A stretch of 64,000 nucleotides of DNA, taken from NCBI RefSeq assembly GCF_004337365.2, contig NZ_CP044016.1:3224001-3288000 (forward strand), written 5' to 3'. The position numbers and the translations under genes are program-made. The notes beneath the pieces are model-generated. The model ran no database searches. It saw only the letters and a program-made list of their open reading frames with translations, and was not told the origin of the DNA. Position 1 is the stretch's first letter, and the number at the start of each line of letters is the position of its first letter. Positions 9,020 to 16,985 of this stretch are shown piece by piece. The DNA is from Rhizosphaericola mali. Its GTDB lineage: Bacteria > Bacteroidota > Bacteroidia > Chitinophagales > Chitinophagaceae.

Positions 9020-9052
9020 CCTCATCCCAACCCTCCACCTAAAGGCGAAGGA
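9020..9052. repeat. Interspersed intergenic repeat, copy 1
   Basis: Shares the 14-mer CCTCATCCCAACCC and a similar downstream CCTAAAG.GAAGG segment with 11864-11896. Both copies are intergenic and more GC-rich than their surroundings. They look like remnants of a dispersed non-coding repeat. Confidence 0.5.
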
Positions 9053-9068
9053 CAAGACCTCTGTAACG

Positions 9069-9100
9069 ACTTATAACTAACGACCTACTACTTATAACTA
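9069..9100 (+). repeat. Direct repeat upstream of the THUMP methyltransferase gene
   Basis: Two perfect copies of ACTTATAACTA at 9069-9079 and 9090-9100, 21 bp apart (two helical turns), lie just upstream of the promoter box at 9127. They could be a regulator binding site or a remnant of an interspersed repeat. Confidence 0.4.
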
Positions 9101-9126
9101 TCTACTGATAACTTTATACATTCCCT

Positions 9127-9134
9127 TACCTTTG
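9127..9134 (+). promoter_or_regulatory. -7 promoter box of the THUMP methyltransferase gene
   Basis: TACCTTTG, a perfect TAnnTTTG match, ends 17 nt before the ATG at 9151. Confidence 0.6.
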
Positions 9135-9150
9135 CACGCAAATTGAATTC

Positions 9151-10335
9151 ATGTTATATTTCAGAAAGCCCGGCAATATTACTATTACTTGTCACAATCG
9201 CATCGCGCCCTATTTAGCTCAAGAGGTAAAAGCCTTAGGTTTTGCCATTGAAGAGGAATTTGTTACTGGCGTAAAAATCAAAGGTTCTTTAAACGATTGT
9301 ATTCGTTTGAATCTGAATTTAAGATGTGCAAGTCAAGTTTTGTATAGCTTACGCAAATTTTCTGCGAGAAATGCTGATGAAATATATAATGAAGCACGCA
9401 AAATGCAATGGGAATCTATCCTACCTATCAATGCGTACTTGACCATTACGAGCTCTGTTAATAACGAAACGATTAACAATAGCATGTTTGCCAATGTACG
9501 TGTAAAAGATGCGATTGTGGATAGATTACGCTACAAAACTGGCCGTCGTCCTGACACCGGTTCCGATCCGGAAGCCTCAGTAATTCATCTTTTTTGGAAA
9601 GAAGAAGAAGCTGAAATATTTGTAGATACATCTGGGCATTCATTAGGAAGACACGGCTATCGCAAATATCCTGGACAAGCGCCGATGTTGGAAGCTTTAG
9701 CAGCAGCCACTATCTATGCTACAGGTTGGGATAGAGTTTCTCCTTTTATCAATCCAATGTGTGGTTCGGGTACGTTAGCCATTGAGGCTGCCATGATTGC
9801 CACGAATAGAGTGCCCGGACTATTTAGAGACAATTATGGATTTAAACATATTTTGGGGTTTGAAGAGGCTATTTTTGAAGAAGAAAAAATGAGAATTCAA
9901 AAGCAAATCAAACATCCAGATAATTTGCAAATTATTGCCTCCGACCATAGTCGTGACGCCATCAAAAATGCACGTTTGAATGCAGCGGCGGCCGATGTAT
10001 TGGAATATATTACGTTGGATCAATGTGATTTTGAGGTAAGCACGGTACCAGAAACAAACAATGGTATTCTGATGATGAATCCTGAATATGGTCTACGTCT
10101 AGGTGAAATTGAAGAACTCGAAGTAACCTATGCACGCATTGGTAATTTTATGAAACAAAAATGTGGAGGTTACACAGGTTTTATATTTACTGGAAATCCA
10201 GATTTGGGTAAAAAAATCGGTCTCAAACCTAAAAGAAAAATTGAATTTTACAATAGTAAATTGGATTGCAGACTTTTAAAATACGAACTATACGAAGGCA
10301 CTAAACGTCGTATTAAAACAGAGGATGAAGATTAA
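9151..10335 (+). CDS. THUMP-domain RNA guanine-N2-methyltransferase (RlmL N-terminal type)
   Basis: A 394-residue SAM-dependent RNA methyltransferase of COG0116. The N-terminal ferredoxin-like and THUMP region (about 1-160) binds RNA; the C-terminal Rossmann domain has the SAM motif NPMCGSGTLAIEA near residue 203. Family members methylate guanine N2 in 23S rRNA. The catalytic motif IV, usually NPPYG, reads NPEYG here (about residue 310), which is worth noting. The length matches single-domain Bacteroidota homologues rather than the fused E. coli RlmKL. A strong bidirectional terminator follows. Confidence 0.88.
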   Translation: MLYFRKPGNITITCHNRIAPYLAQEVKALGFAIEEEFVTGVKIKGSLNDCIRLNLNLRCASQVLYSLRKFSARNADEIYNEARKMQWESILPINAYLTITSSVNNETINNSMFANVRVKDAIVDRLRYKTGRRPDTGSDPEASVIHLFWKEEEAEIFVDTSGHSLGRHGYRKYPGQAPMLEALAAATIYATGWDRVSPFINPMCGSGTLAIEAAMIATNRVPGLFRDNYGFKHILGFEEAIFEEEKMRIQKQIKHPDNLQIIASDHSRDAIKNARLNAAAADVLEYITLDQCDFEVSTVPETNNGILMMNPEYGLRLGEIEELEVTYARIGNFMKQKCGGYTGFIFTGNPDLGKKIGLKPKRKIEFYNSKLDCRLLKYELYEGTKRRIKTEDED

Positions 10336-10345
10336 AATTATAGTT

Positions 10346-10385
10346 AAAAAGCCTTTCTAAAAATCTATTTAGAAAGGCTTTTTTC
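10346..10385. terminator. Bidirectional terminator
   Basis: A near-perfect 16-bp stem (AAAAAGCCTTTCTAAA / TTTAGAAAGGCTTTTT) with a 6-nt loop and U-runs on both strands. It separates the converging methyltransferase gene and sigma-factor operon. Confidence 0.9.
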
Positions 10386-10396
10386 ATTTAACTATG

Positions 10397-11047
10397 TTAT
10401 TGCAATTGATTAGCTAGATCTTTAAGATAGTCAACATGCTTACCGTATTGTCTTTGAAAGGAATATCGGCTAATAAACACTGCTAATACTATATACGCTA
10501 CATATCCTAATATCCTAATAAAAATACTCAAATGAAACCAAGATCCAAGATCTCGTAAATAATTAGCAGGATGATAGAGGAAAGCAAACTCCAAACATAT
10601 TGTGTACACAACTGCCATAATGATGATCATCCATCTTTGCCATTTTAGATATTTGGCAATTTTTAGTACTTTAGATTGAATTTCAGATTTTATTGGATTT
10701 TTAATATTTCTCAAATCACTTAGCACAATCATAATCGCAAATTGAAATATTCCACCTATCAATGCCAAAGCAATCATTGGGAGTAAAAAATAGAGTACAC
10801 CATTCTCATTATTGGACAATTGATGCCAAAGTCCATCCCAACCACCTTTCTGTAAAGTAATAAATGTCAACAAAACTATCCAAGTAATGGCTGTATACAA
10901 AGCGGTTCTTTTATATTTTTCTCTTAGACTTGCGATAGGTCCATAATTCTTATTTTGTAACATTTTCATAATATTTTGCACATCAGGAGCTTCGGATACA
11001 TCGAGCTTCTGATCTTGCCAGGCTTGTTTTAGATCGTCTAGTTCCAT
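10397..11047 (-). CDS. Four-helix membrane protein, putative ECF sigma partner
   Basis: A 216-residue protein with a hydrophilic N-terminal segment (MELDDLKQAWQDQKLDVSEA, about 1-45) and four predicted membrane helices near residues 48-65, 85-110, 138-157 and 174-193. The start lies 4 nt after the ECF sigma gene, so the two are translationally linked. Position and topology fit an anti-sigma factor or membrane sensor controlling that sigma, but no zinc-binding HxxxCxxC motif is present, so this role is inferred from context only. The N-terminal LKQAWQDQK pattern is common in Bacteroidota proteins beside ECF sigmas. Confidence 0.7.
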   Translation of the reverse strand: MELDDLKQAWQDQKLDVSEAPDVQNIMKMLQNKNYGPIASLREKYKRTALYTAITWIVLLTFITLQKGGWDGLWHQLSNNENGVLYFLLPMIALALIGGIFQFAIMIVLSDLRNIKNPIKSEIQSKVLKIAKYLKWQRWMIIIMAVVYTICLEFAFLYHPANYLRDLGSWFHLSIFIRILGYVAYIVLAVFISRYSFQRQYGKHVDYLKDLANQLQ

Positions 11048-11051
11048 GATG

Positions 11052-11549
11052 TTATGATTTAATAATTTGTTTTAATTTTTCCTTAATTCTGTTCACTTTT
11101 ACGCGTAGAGTAGCTTCATTTATACCCATAATATCTTCCATTTCTTTATAGGATTTATCCTCCAGATACAACATAACTATTGCCTTATCGATTTCATTTA
11201 ACTGAGCAATGGCTTTATATAAGACACTCAATTGATCATCTTGTGAGGCATCATAACTTAGCGTAATTGTCGATTGTGGCAATTCGTTTGGATCCGTACT
11301 TTTGATAAAAGATTTACTTTTTCTAAGACCTGCAATAGCTGTATATATGGCCACTTTATACAACCAAGTACGGAATTTGGCATCACCCTTGTACTTCGGG
11401 TAAGATTGCCAAGCAGCGATCAGAATCTCTTGAAATAAATCCTTTCTATCGTGTGTATCGTACGCATATACGCGACAGACTTTCATCACCAAGAGCTCGT
11501 TCTCCTTGATCAGTTTTGCAAAGTCCTCTTTTTGTTTTAAGTCACTCAA
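11052..11549 (-). CDS. ECF-family RNA polymerase sigma factor
   Basis: A 165-residue sigma-70 family protein with regions 2 and 4 only. Region 2 has DLFQEILIAAWQSYPKYKG and then FRTWLYKVA; region 4 has the helix-turn-helix YKEMEDIMGINEATLRVKVNR. The start is a TTG at 11549: a stop codon lies 24 nt upstream in frame, no ATG intervenes, and the next Met (residue 23) falls inside region 2. It leads a two-gene operon with the membrane protein 4 nt downstream, the standard layout for a sigma and its membrane-bound regulator. The target regulon cannot be read from the window. Confidence 0.92.
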   Translation of the reverse strand: MSDLKQKEDFAKLIKENELLVMKVCRVYAYDTHDRKDLFQEILIAAWQSYPKYKGDAKFRTWLYKVAIYTAIAGLRKSKSFIKSTDPNELPQSTITLSYDASQDDQLSVLYKAIAQLNEIDKAIVMLYLEDKSYKEMEDIMGINEATLRVKVNRIKEKLKQIIKS

Positions 11550-11623
11550 TTTGTAAAGGCGTTTGAATAATTAGTAGCGAACGCATTAAAAATGTTACAC
11601 AAAAAATGAAAATATTTTTTATT

Positions 11624-11649
11624 TTTCTTTTCTCTTAATAGAAAAGAAA
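11624..11649. repeat. 10-bp inverted repeat in intergenic region
   Basis: TTTCTTTTCT and AGAAAAGAAA are perfect inverted copies around a 6-nt loop (CTTAAT). It may be the boundary of the palindromic repeat element that follows rather than a terminator, since no gene ends nearby. Confidence 0.55.
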
Positions 11650-11695
11650 CAAAAGATCAAGGCTGGTATTGTCTTAACTAAAAATCAATCGTTTC

Positions 11696-11766
11696 GTCGG
11701 AAAGAATATAAATTGCTTCGCGCTACAACGTGGTCGCTTCGCTCAGACATATATTCTTTCTATCGA
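11696..11766. repeat. Imperfect palindromic intergenic element
   Basis: GAAAGAATATA (11700-11710) and TATATTCTTTC (11750-11760) are exact inverted copies, extended outward by GTCG/CGAC with a 3-nt offset. The interior is much more GC-rich than its surroundings and holds two GCTTCGC copies. It resembles a REP-like or MITE-like intergenic repeat. Confidence 0.5.
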
Positions 11767-11863
11767 CTACACTGATTTATTTTCTTAACGTTAATCCAAT
11801 AAATACCAATACAGAACATAGTCAATTTTTATTTGAAATAATTCCTTTCCTCCTAATATTGCA

Positions 11864-11896
11864 CCTCATCCCAACCCGCATCCTAAAGAAGAAGGG
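11864..11896. repeat. Interspersed intergenic repeat, copy 2
   Basis: Second copy of the CCTCATCCCAACCC element seen at 9020-9052, with a diverged right half (CCTAAAGAAGAAGG). Confidence 0.5.
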
Positions 11897-11950
11897 CAAA
11901 AAATAACATTATCCCTTCATTTCTTATCAAGAACTTTTTATAACTATTCA

Positions 11951-11989
11951 TAAAAAAAGCTCAACTGAAAAATTATCAATTGAGCTTTA
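11951..11989 (-). terminator. Terminator of the sugar dehydrogenase gene
   Basis: The arms AAAGCTCAACTGA and TCAATTGAGCTTT form a stem with one mismatch, and on the minus strand a run of seven T follows. It lies just beyond the stop codon at 12012. Confidence 0.75.
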
Positions 11990-12011
11990 ATATGAATAGT
12001 ATTTATAGTTT

Positions 12012-13349
12012 CTATTTACCCGAATAGGTAATCTTATACACTCTTCCTTTTACATCATCCGTAACATATAAAGCGCCATCGGGGCCTTGTGCCAAACCAC
12101 ATGGGCGATGAGCCGCGTCTCCAGGATTTTGTAATGGAGCATCTGTACCAGGAAATCCCTTTGCAAATATTTCATAGTCACCAAATGGTTTTCCATCTTT
12201 AAATGGTTGAAACACTACACAAAAACCTTGTTGTGGTTTGGGTGCACGATTCCAACTACCATGAAATGCGATGAATGCGCCATTTTTATATTTTGCAGGA
12301 AATTGATTTCCCGTATAAAAAAGTAACCCATTCGGTGCCCAATGCGCAGGATAATTGGCAATAGGATTCAAATAAGAGCTATCGGCTTTTCTTTTTCCAT
12401 TACCTCCATATTCCGGAGCCAATAATAATTTCTTTTGAAATGGATCATAATACACGTAAGGCCAGCCTGCATTATCACCTTGATGTAATTCATACAAACT
12501 CTCTGCTGGAATCTCTGCACTTTTTTCAGCATCAAAAAATTTGGGAGCCATATCTGCTAATTGGTCGCGTCCATGCTGCATTACAAATAAAGACTGCGTC
12601 TGTGTATTCCAATCCAAACCAACCACATTGCGCAAACCCGTTGCATATCTTGAGCCATCTTTATATTTCTGATTGATCTTATTGGCATCAAATTTCCAAA
12701 TACCTCCCGCAGAATCCAAAATCGGACAGGGGTACATACCACGAGAGCCTGGCACTCTGTCTTCCATCTGACAAGCATTAGAATAAGCGCCAATATTTAC
12801 ATATATATTACCGTTCGGATCAATGGTAAATGCTTTGGCTTGATGTTCATTACGCGCAATCAGTCCTTCTACTATAGTTGTAGGTAGATTGGTATCCATG
12901 ATATAACCATCAGAATTTATTTTGTATCGATAAATGCCTTCATCAGAGGATGCGTAAAGATTATTGTCATATATATCAATGCCAGTACCGGCAAAATCCC
13001 CAAAATATTTTAATTGATCTGCAACTCCATCATTGTTTCGATCTTTTAATATCGCAATACCTTTTCCATCTTTCAATGCCATCAACTTGATGTAAACAAC
13101 ATTATTTTGAGACACGACAATATGACGAGTTTCCCCGATACTGTCTGCAAAAATCTTGGCTACAAAACTGTCTGGCACATTAATTCCAGAGCTATCTGGA
13201 TTGGCAACTAAATTATCGACATCTGGATTATTGGAACTATCAAACGAATTGCCTGTGGCATCTGTATTGTCATTATTACAAGCTGTAATAGAAATTAGAC
13301 ACAAGGCAATCGCTGCAAAAGACAAAACTTTACGTAGTAGCATACACAT
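12012..13349 (-). CDS. PQQ-dependent sugar dehydrogenase-like lipoprotein
   Basis: About 445 residues, exported and lipid-anchored: the signal LLRKVLSFAAIALCLISITAC ends in a lipobox Cys, followed by an Asn/Asp-rich linker. The rest is a six-bladed beta-propeller of the glucose/sorbosone dehydrogenase type (COG2133), with the recognisable blocks GLRNVVGLDWNTQTQSLFVM, LHQGDNAGWPYVYYDP, NGLLFYTGNQFPAKYK, FIAFHGSWNR and ALYVTDDVKGRVYKITY. Homologues oxidise aldoses with PQQ in the periplasm; the substrate is unknown. The open frame begins at a TTG (13364); ATG 13349 or 13343 is more likely. It stands alone with its own terminator. Confidence 0.85.
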   Translation of the reverse strand: MCMLLRKVLSFAAIALCLISITACNNDNTDATGNSFDSSNNPDVDNLVANPDSSGINVPDSFVAKIFADSIGETRHIVVSQNNVVYIKLMALKDGKGIAILKDRNNDGVADQLKYFGDFAGTGIDIYDNNLYASSDEGIYRYKINSDGYIMDTNLPTTIVEGLIARNEHQAKAFTIDPNGNIYVNIGAYSNACQMEDRVPGSRGMYPCPILDSAGGIWKFDANKINQKYKDGSRYATGLRNVVGLDWNTQTQSLFVMQHGRDQLADMAPKFFDAEKSAEIPAESLYELHQGDNAGWPYVYYDPFQKKLLLAPEYGGNGKRKADSSYLNPIANYPAHWAPNGLLFYTGNQFPAKYKNGAFIAFHGSWNRAPKPQQGFCVVFQPFKDGKPFGDYEIFAKGFPGTDAPLQNPGDAAHRPCGLAQGPDGALYVTDDVKGRVYKITYSGK

Positions 13350-13394
13350 ATTTTTGGAGAACAATACTGTCTATCCTACCAAAATTATTCCATT

Positions 13395-14984
13395 TTATTG
13401 TAAGTCCAACATAACAAATTGTGAATTTAAAGCTGGGCTCGCCTCTAATATTTGCGGTAATAAGGTGGGACCATACACAGAATAAAAACTGGAAACATTT
13501 TCAACACGTTCCTGCAAGCTATCATGCGGAAATAATATTTCCTTTAGCTTTTCCAAACGTTCTTTTTCTGCTATAAGTTTATTTCGTTCGGCCTTTTGGA
13601 TTTTCTTTTCTAAACGTTGGATTTTGTTGATCGCTTGCGTGTACAATGCCATCACGTGTTTTTGTAAAGAACTAGAGGATGCTACTGCTTTTTGACCAAT
13701 ATTTAGGTAAATAGCTTTTAACGCATCCATCTCTGCATTTAACTCATGTTTTCCACTTTTTCGAATGGACAATTCATCCAAAATTTGAAAAGTTGGCTTG
13801 AATAACCAATGTGGTTGGAGCTCCAAAGACGCAAATCTTTTTGTTTGAATTTTATTCAACAAGGCAAATGAATTGCGTAAAAGCAAAATGGGATAGGGCA
13901 CATTGACCGAAGCAAATACATTTTTCAATTCCAGCCAATAAGCTATTTCACCACCACCTCCAACGAAAATAATATTAGGTAAAACCGTTTCTTGAAATGC
14001 GCCACGCAAAATCACATTACCGCTAAAACGCTCTGGATAACTTTCTAATTCATTTAAAATCTCGGCTTCCGAGAATTCTAAATTCAAACTTTGAACGAAG
14101 TATTTCCCTTCGGCAAATTCAATTCTTTCGCGATGATCTTCAAATAAGTAAAATAAGTTGAGATCACGACCACTCGCCTGTTGTTTGTAACCAGCTTTAT
14201 GCAGTGCATCAGCCGTTTTGGTAACTATTTTATGTGAAAATCTTTCGAGTAGCTCTTTTTTAATAACAGGTTCAAATGTTTTTTTCAATGCAGCATTATC
14301 GGGAATCAGCGTAATCAATCCCATTTCCCCAAAAAGAAAATGCATAATCTCCAAAGTCGCTTGTTGGATTGTTTTTCCTAACGAGTAACATCGATCAAAC
14401 ATTTCTGTCAACTCCTTTCCGAAAGGATTTACATCGATTTGACGCTTTAATTGTTCCAATATTTTACGCAAATCATTGTCGACAATCATTCTTCCAACTG
14501 CACCTGTTTGCTTGGTTTCCCAAACATATTTCTTTCCATCCACTGTAAATTGTCCGATTTCATCCAGATCCGCATCTTCACTTCCCATATAATATACGGG
14601 AACGAAATCATATTGTGGAAATTCTTTTTTCAGGTAAATGGACAATTGAATGACGTGCAATATCTTGTACATCATATACAAAGGTCCAGTGAAAATATTG
14701 GGTTGATGCGCGGTTGTAATAGTGAAAGTTGTATTTGACTTTAATAAATCAATATGCAAATTTTCTTTTTCAGTAAGTTCGATTCCTTGATATTGTAAGC
14801 GTAACTCATCATGCAAAATCTGACGATTTTGTGCAAATTGCTTTCGATTTTCAATAGCTGCATTTACCCCATCCAAAGAAACATCGTGTAAATAAAACGG
14901 ACGCATTTCTTCGCGAGCTTCCCTATAATCGACGGCAATTTTGGAGAAAAAACCGGTATCTGAAAACGATAAATTTGTTGCCAT
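13395..14984 (-). CDS. bshC: Bacillithiol biosynthesis cysteine-adding enzyme BshC
   Basis: A 529-residue putative cysteine ligase that completes bacillithiol by joining cysteine to glucosaminyl-malate. The whole length matches BshC: TTAHQPNIFTGPLYMMYKI near residue 100, VPVYYMGSEDADLDEIGQF, the FVGGGGEIAYWLELKNVF block, then a long coiled-coil segment (KIQRLEKKIQKAERNKLIAE) before the C-terminal FSVYGPTLLPQIL-like tail. An in-frame TTG at 15002 precedes the ATG at 14984, which matches the family N-terminus and is preferred. bshA and bshB are not in the window. No partner gene adjoins it closely. Confidence 0.92.
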   Translation of the reverse strand: MATNLSFSDTGFFSKIAVDYREAREEMRPFYLHDVSLDGVNAAIENRKQFAQNRQILHDELRLQYQGIELTEKENLHIDLLKSNTTFTITTAHQPNIFTGPLYMMYKILHVIQLSIYLKKEFPQYDFVPVYYMGSEDADLDEIGQFTVDGKKYVWETKQTGAVGRMIVDNDLRKILEQLKRQIDVNPFGKELTEMFDRCYSLGKTIQQATLEIMHFLFGEMGLITLIPDNAALKKTFEPVIKKELLERFSHKIVTKTADALHKAGYKQQASGRDLNLFYLFEDHRERIEFAEGKYFVQSLNLEFSEAEILNELESYPERFSGNVILRGAFQETVLPNIIFVGGGGEIAYWLELKNVFASVNVPYPILLLRNSFALLNKIQTKRFASLELQPHWLFKPTFQILDELSIRKSGKHELNAEMDALKAIYLNIGQKAVASSSSLQKHVMALYTQAINKIQRLEKKIQKAERNKLIAEKERLEKLKEILFPHDSLQERVENVSSFYSVYGPTLLPQILEASPALNSQFVMLDLQ

Positions 14985-15087
14985 TACAATACTTTCTTTC
15001 AACTATAAATGCTTAAAGCTAAATGCAAAAAGCATAAACCATAAAGTTAAAATTTAAAGAATACATCTTCCAACTATTAATTAAATT

Positions 15088-16398
15088 CTATTCCACTACT
15101 ACCCCTTCCAAATCAAAATCATACGCTTTAACAATTTTGACCATAACAAAATCACCAATCGTTAATTTCTTTTTAGATGCGATAATTATTTCATTGTCCA
15201 CTTCTACACTGTCAAACTCTGTTCTACCAATATATTTACCAGCTTCTTTCTTATCTATCAAAACCTTCAAAGTCTGTCCGACTTTTTCTTGATTTTTTTC
15301 GTAACTAATTTCCGCTTGTAGATCCATGATCTCTTGCGCACGTCGTTCTTTCTCCTCTGCAGGCACATCATCCACTAATTCGCCAGCAGAAGTACCTTCT
15401 TCATGACTATAAGGGAAAATACCTACGCGGTCAAATCTTTGTTCGCGTAAAAAATCTTTTAGTTCTTCAATATCTTGCAAAGTCTCGCCAGGAAAACCCG
15501 CAATCAAAGTAGTACGCAAACAAATACCTGGATTTTTCGCTCTAATTTCTTTGATCAAATCTTCCATTTCTTTACGCGTACTTTGACGCTTCATGGCTTG
15601 CAACATGTGATCGCTAGCGTGTTGCAATGGCATATCCAGGTAATTACAGATATTGGCATGTTTATTCATCACATCCAATACATCCATTGGAAATTTATTA
15701 GGATAAGCGTAATGCAAACGAATCCATTCCAATCCTTCCACCGCTGCCATTTTATCTAAAAGCTCCGCTAATTTGCGTTCTTTATAAATATCCAAACCAT
15801 AATAAGTCAATTCCTGTGCGATCAACATAATCTCTTTCACACCATTTTTAACCAAACGTTCCGCTTCACTGACCAACTCTTCTATTGGTCTGCTTACGTG
15901 TTTACCACGCATCAAAGGAATCGCACAAAAAGCACAAGTACGGTTACAACCTTCACTTATTTTCAAATAAGCATAATGTTTTGGCGTACTTAAAAGTCTT
16001 TCACCCAAAAGTTCTTTTTTGTAATCTGCATTCAATGCTTTTAACATCAAAGGCAATTCAAATGTTCCGAACCATTGATCGACTTCAGGAATCTCATCCT
16101 CCAAGTTATCACGATATCTTTCGCTCAGACAGCCGGTAACGTACACTTTATCCAATTTCCCCTCACGTTTCAATTCTACTTGTTCCAATATCGTATTGAT
16201 ACTTTCTTCCTTAGCCTTGTCGATAAAGCCGCAAGTATTGACCACCACGATATTATGATCGAGTTTCTCATTTTCATGCGCTACATCGATGGCATTGGCT
16301 TTCAATTGACCACTCAACACTTCACTATCCACTAGATTTTTACTACAACCCAATGTGATAATGTTTACCTTATCTTGTTTTAAAGTTCTGACTTTCAT
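15088..16398 (-). CDS. rimO: Ribosomal protein S12 methylthiotransferase RimO
   Basis: A 436-residue radical-SAM enzyme that methylthiolates Asp of ribosomal protein S12. The N-terminal UPF0004 domain begins VNIITLGCSKNLVDSE with its cluster-ligand cysteines; the radical-SAM motif is SEGCNRTCAFCAIP; the C-terminal TRAM domain ends at FDLEGVVVE. The frame stays open to an ATG at 16458, but a perfect -7 box lies at 16411-16418, inside that extension. The ATG at 16398 therefore fits both the promoter and the usual length (about 440). It appears to be monocistronic. Confidence 0.95.
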   Translation of the reverse strand: MKVRTLKQDKVNIITLGCSKNLVDSEVLSGQLKANAIDVAHENEKLDHNIVVVNTCGFIDKAKEESINTILEQVELKREGKLDKVYVTGCLSERYRDNLEDEIPEVDQWFGTFELPLMLKALNADYKKELLGERLLSTPKHYAYLKISEGCNRTCAFCAIPLMRGKHVSRPIEELVSEAERLVKNGVKEIMLIAQELTYYGLDIYKERKLAELLDKMAAVEGLEWIRLHYAYPNKFPMDVLDVMNKHANICNYLDMPLQHASDHMLQAMKRQSTRKEMEDLIKEIRAKNPGICLRTTLIAGFPGETLQDIEELKDFLREQRFDRVGIFPYSHEEGTSAGELVDDVPAEEKERRAQEIMDLQAEISYEKNQEKVGQTLKVLIDKKEAGKYIGRTEFDSVEVDNEIIIASKKKLTIGDFVMVKIVKAYDFDLEGVVVE

Positions 16399-16410
16399 AA
16401 TTAGAGAGTG

Positions 16411-16418
16411 CAAAGTTA
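16411..16418 (-). promoter_or_regulatory. -7 promoter box of rimO
   Basis: TAACTTTG on the minus strand, a perfect match, ending 13 nt before the ATG at 16398. It decides the start of rimO, because the longer frame would begin upstream of the promoter. Confidence 0.65.
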
Positions 16419-16496
16419 AATGAATGTTGGAACATATATTCAGGATTTTAGGCTTCATTTTTGTATAAATGACAGGCAGTTAAATTTTTTAGTAAA

Positions 16497-16955
16497 ATGA
16501 AATACTTTATTCTGTCCGTTGCCGTACTTTTTTTCGCACATTATTCCCAAGCTCAATCTACCTATCACCAAGCATTAGGTGCCAGATTTATTGGAGGAAC
16601 CACGATATCTTATAAAAATTATATTTCAGATAATAATTTAGAATTTCAAGGATCATTTTGGAAACATGGTTTTCGTTTTGCAGGTTTGTACGAATTTAAT
16701 TATGCAATCGAGGGTGTTGATGGTTTAAATTTTATTTTAGGACCTGGAGCACATTTAGGCTTTTGGAATAAAGAATATAAGGACAAGAAAGACGCAGGAA
16801 CAGAATTTGGAATTGATGGAATAATTGGTTTGGATTATAAAATACCAAGTGTACCTATTAATCTCAGCGTTGACTGGCAACCATCTATCGTATTAGCAGG
16901 AGGAAGTGATTTTACGCCAAATATGGGCGGTATTGGTATAAGATATACGTTTTAA
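16497..16955 (+). CDS. Small outer-membrane beta-barrel-like protein (paralogue A)
   Basis: A 152-residue exported protein with a clear signal peptide (MKYFILSVAVLFFAHYSQAQ). The mature part is strand-rich with alternating Gly/aromatic residues and ends in aromatic-terminated GIGIRYTF, as in outer-membrane barrels. It is related to the protein at 17488-17976: both share the pattern G.NGL...GxGP, a GLDYK(I/V)P core and a final DW.P....GS.F....GIG..Y.F. The function is unknown. It precedes the DUF4268 gene, which has its own promoter. Confidence 0.7.
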   Translation: MKYFILSVAVLFFAHYSQAQSTYHQALGARFIGGTTISYKNYISDNNLEFQGSFWKHGFRFAGLYEFNYAIEGVDGLNFILGPGAHLGFWNKEYKDKKDAGTEFGIDGIIGLDYKIPSVPINLSVDWQPSIVLAGGSDFTPNMGGIGIRYTF

Positions 16956-16956
16956 T

Positions 16957-16964
16957 TATTTTTG
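16957..16964 (+). promoter_or_regulatory. -7 promoter box of the DUF4268 gene
   Basis: TATTTTTG, a perfect match. It overlaps a TTG that would otherwise be the earliest start of the downstream frame, so the ATG at 16986 is the true start. Confidence 0.6.
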
Positions 16965-16985
16965 CGCAAAGCCACACAGAGACTT

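Larger units (their letters stand above)
11550..12011. other. 462-bp intergenic region with repeats
   Basis: Contains no credible gene. It holds an AT-rich hairpin (11624-11649), a GC-richer imperfect palindromic element (11696-11766), the second copy of a dispersed repeat (11864-11896) and the terminator of the sugar dehydrogenase gene (11951-11989). The sigma-factor promoter should lie in its left part, but I see no perfect -7 box. Confidence 0.6.

Noticed and set aside
8892-9080. 62-codon plus-strand frame over the small lipoprotein end
   Set aside because: It reads through the terminator hairpin and the dispersed repeat; the 49-codon lipoprotein frame has the signal peptide and lipobox.
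16399-16458. Longer N-terminus for rimO
   Set aside because: The extra 20 codons contain the perfect -7 box and would precede the transcription start.
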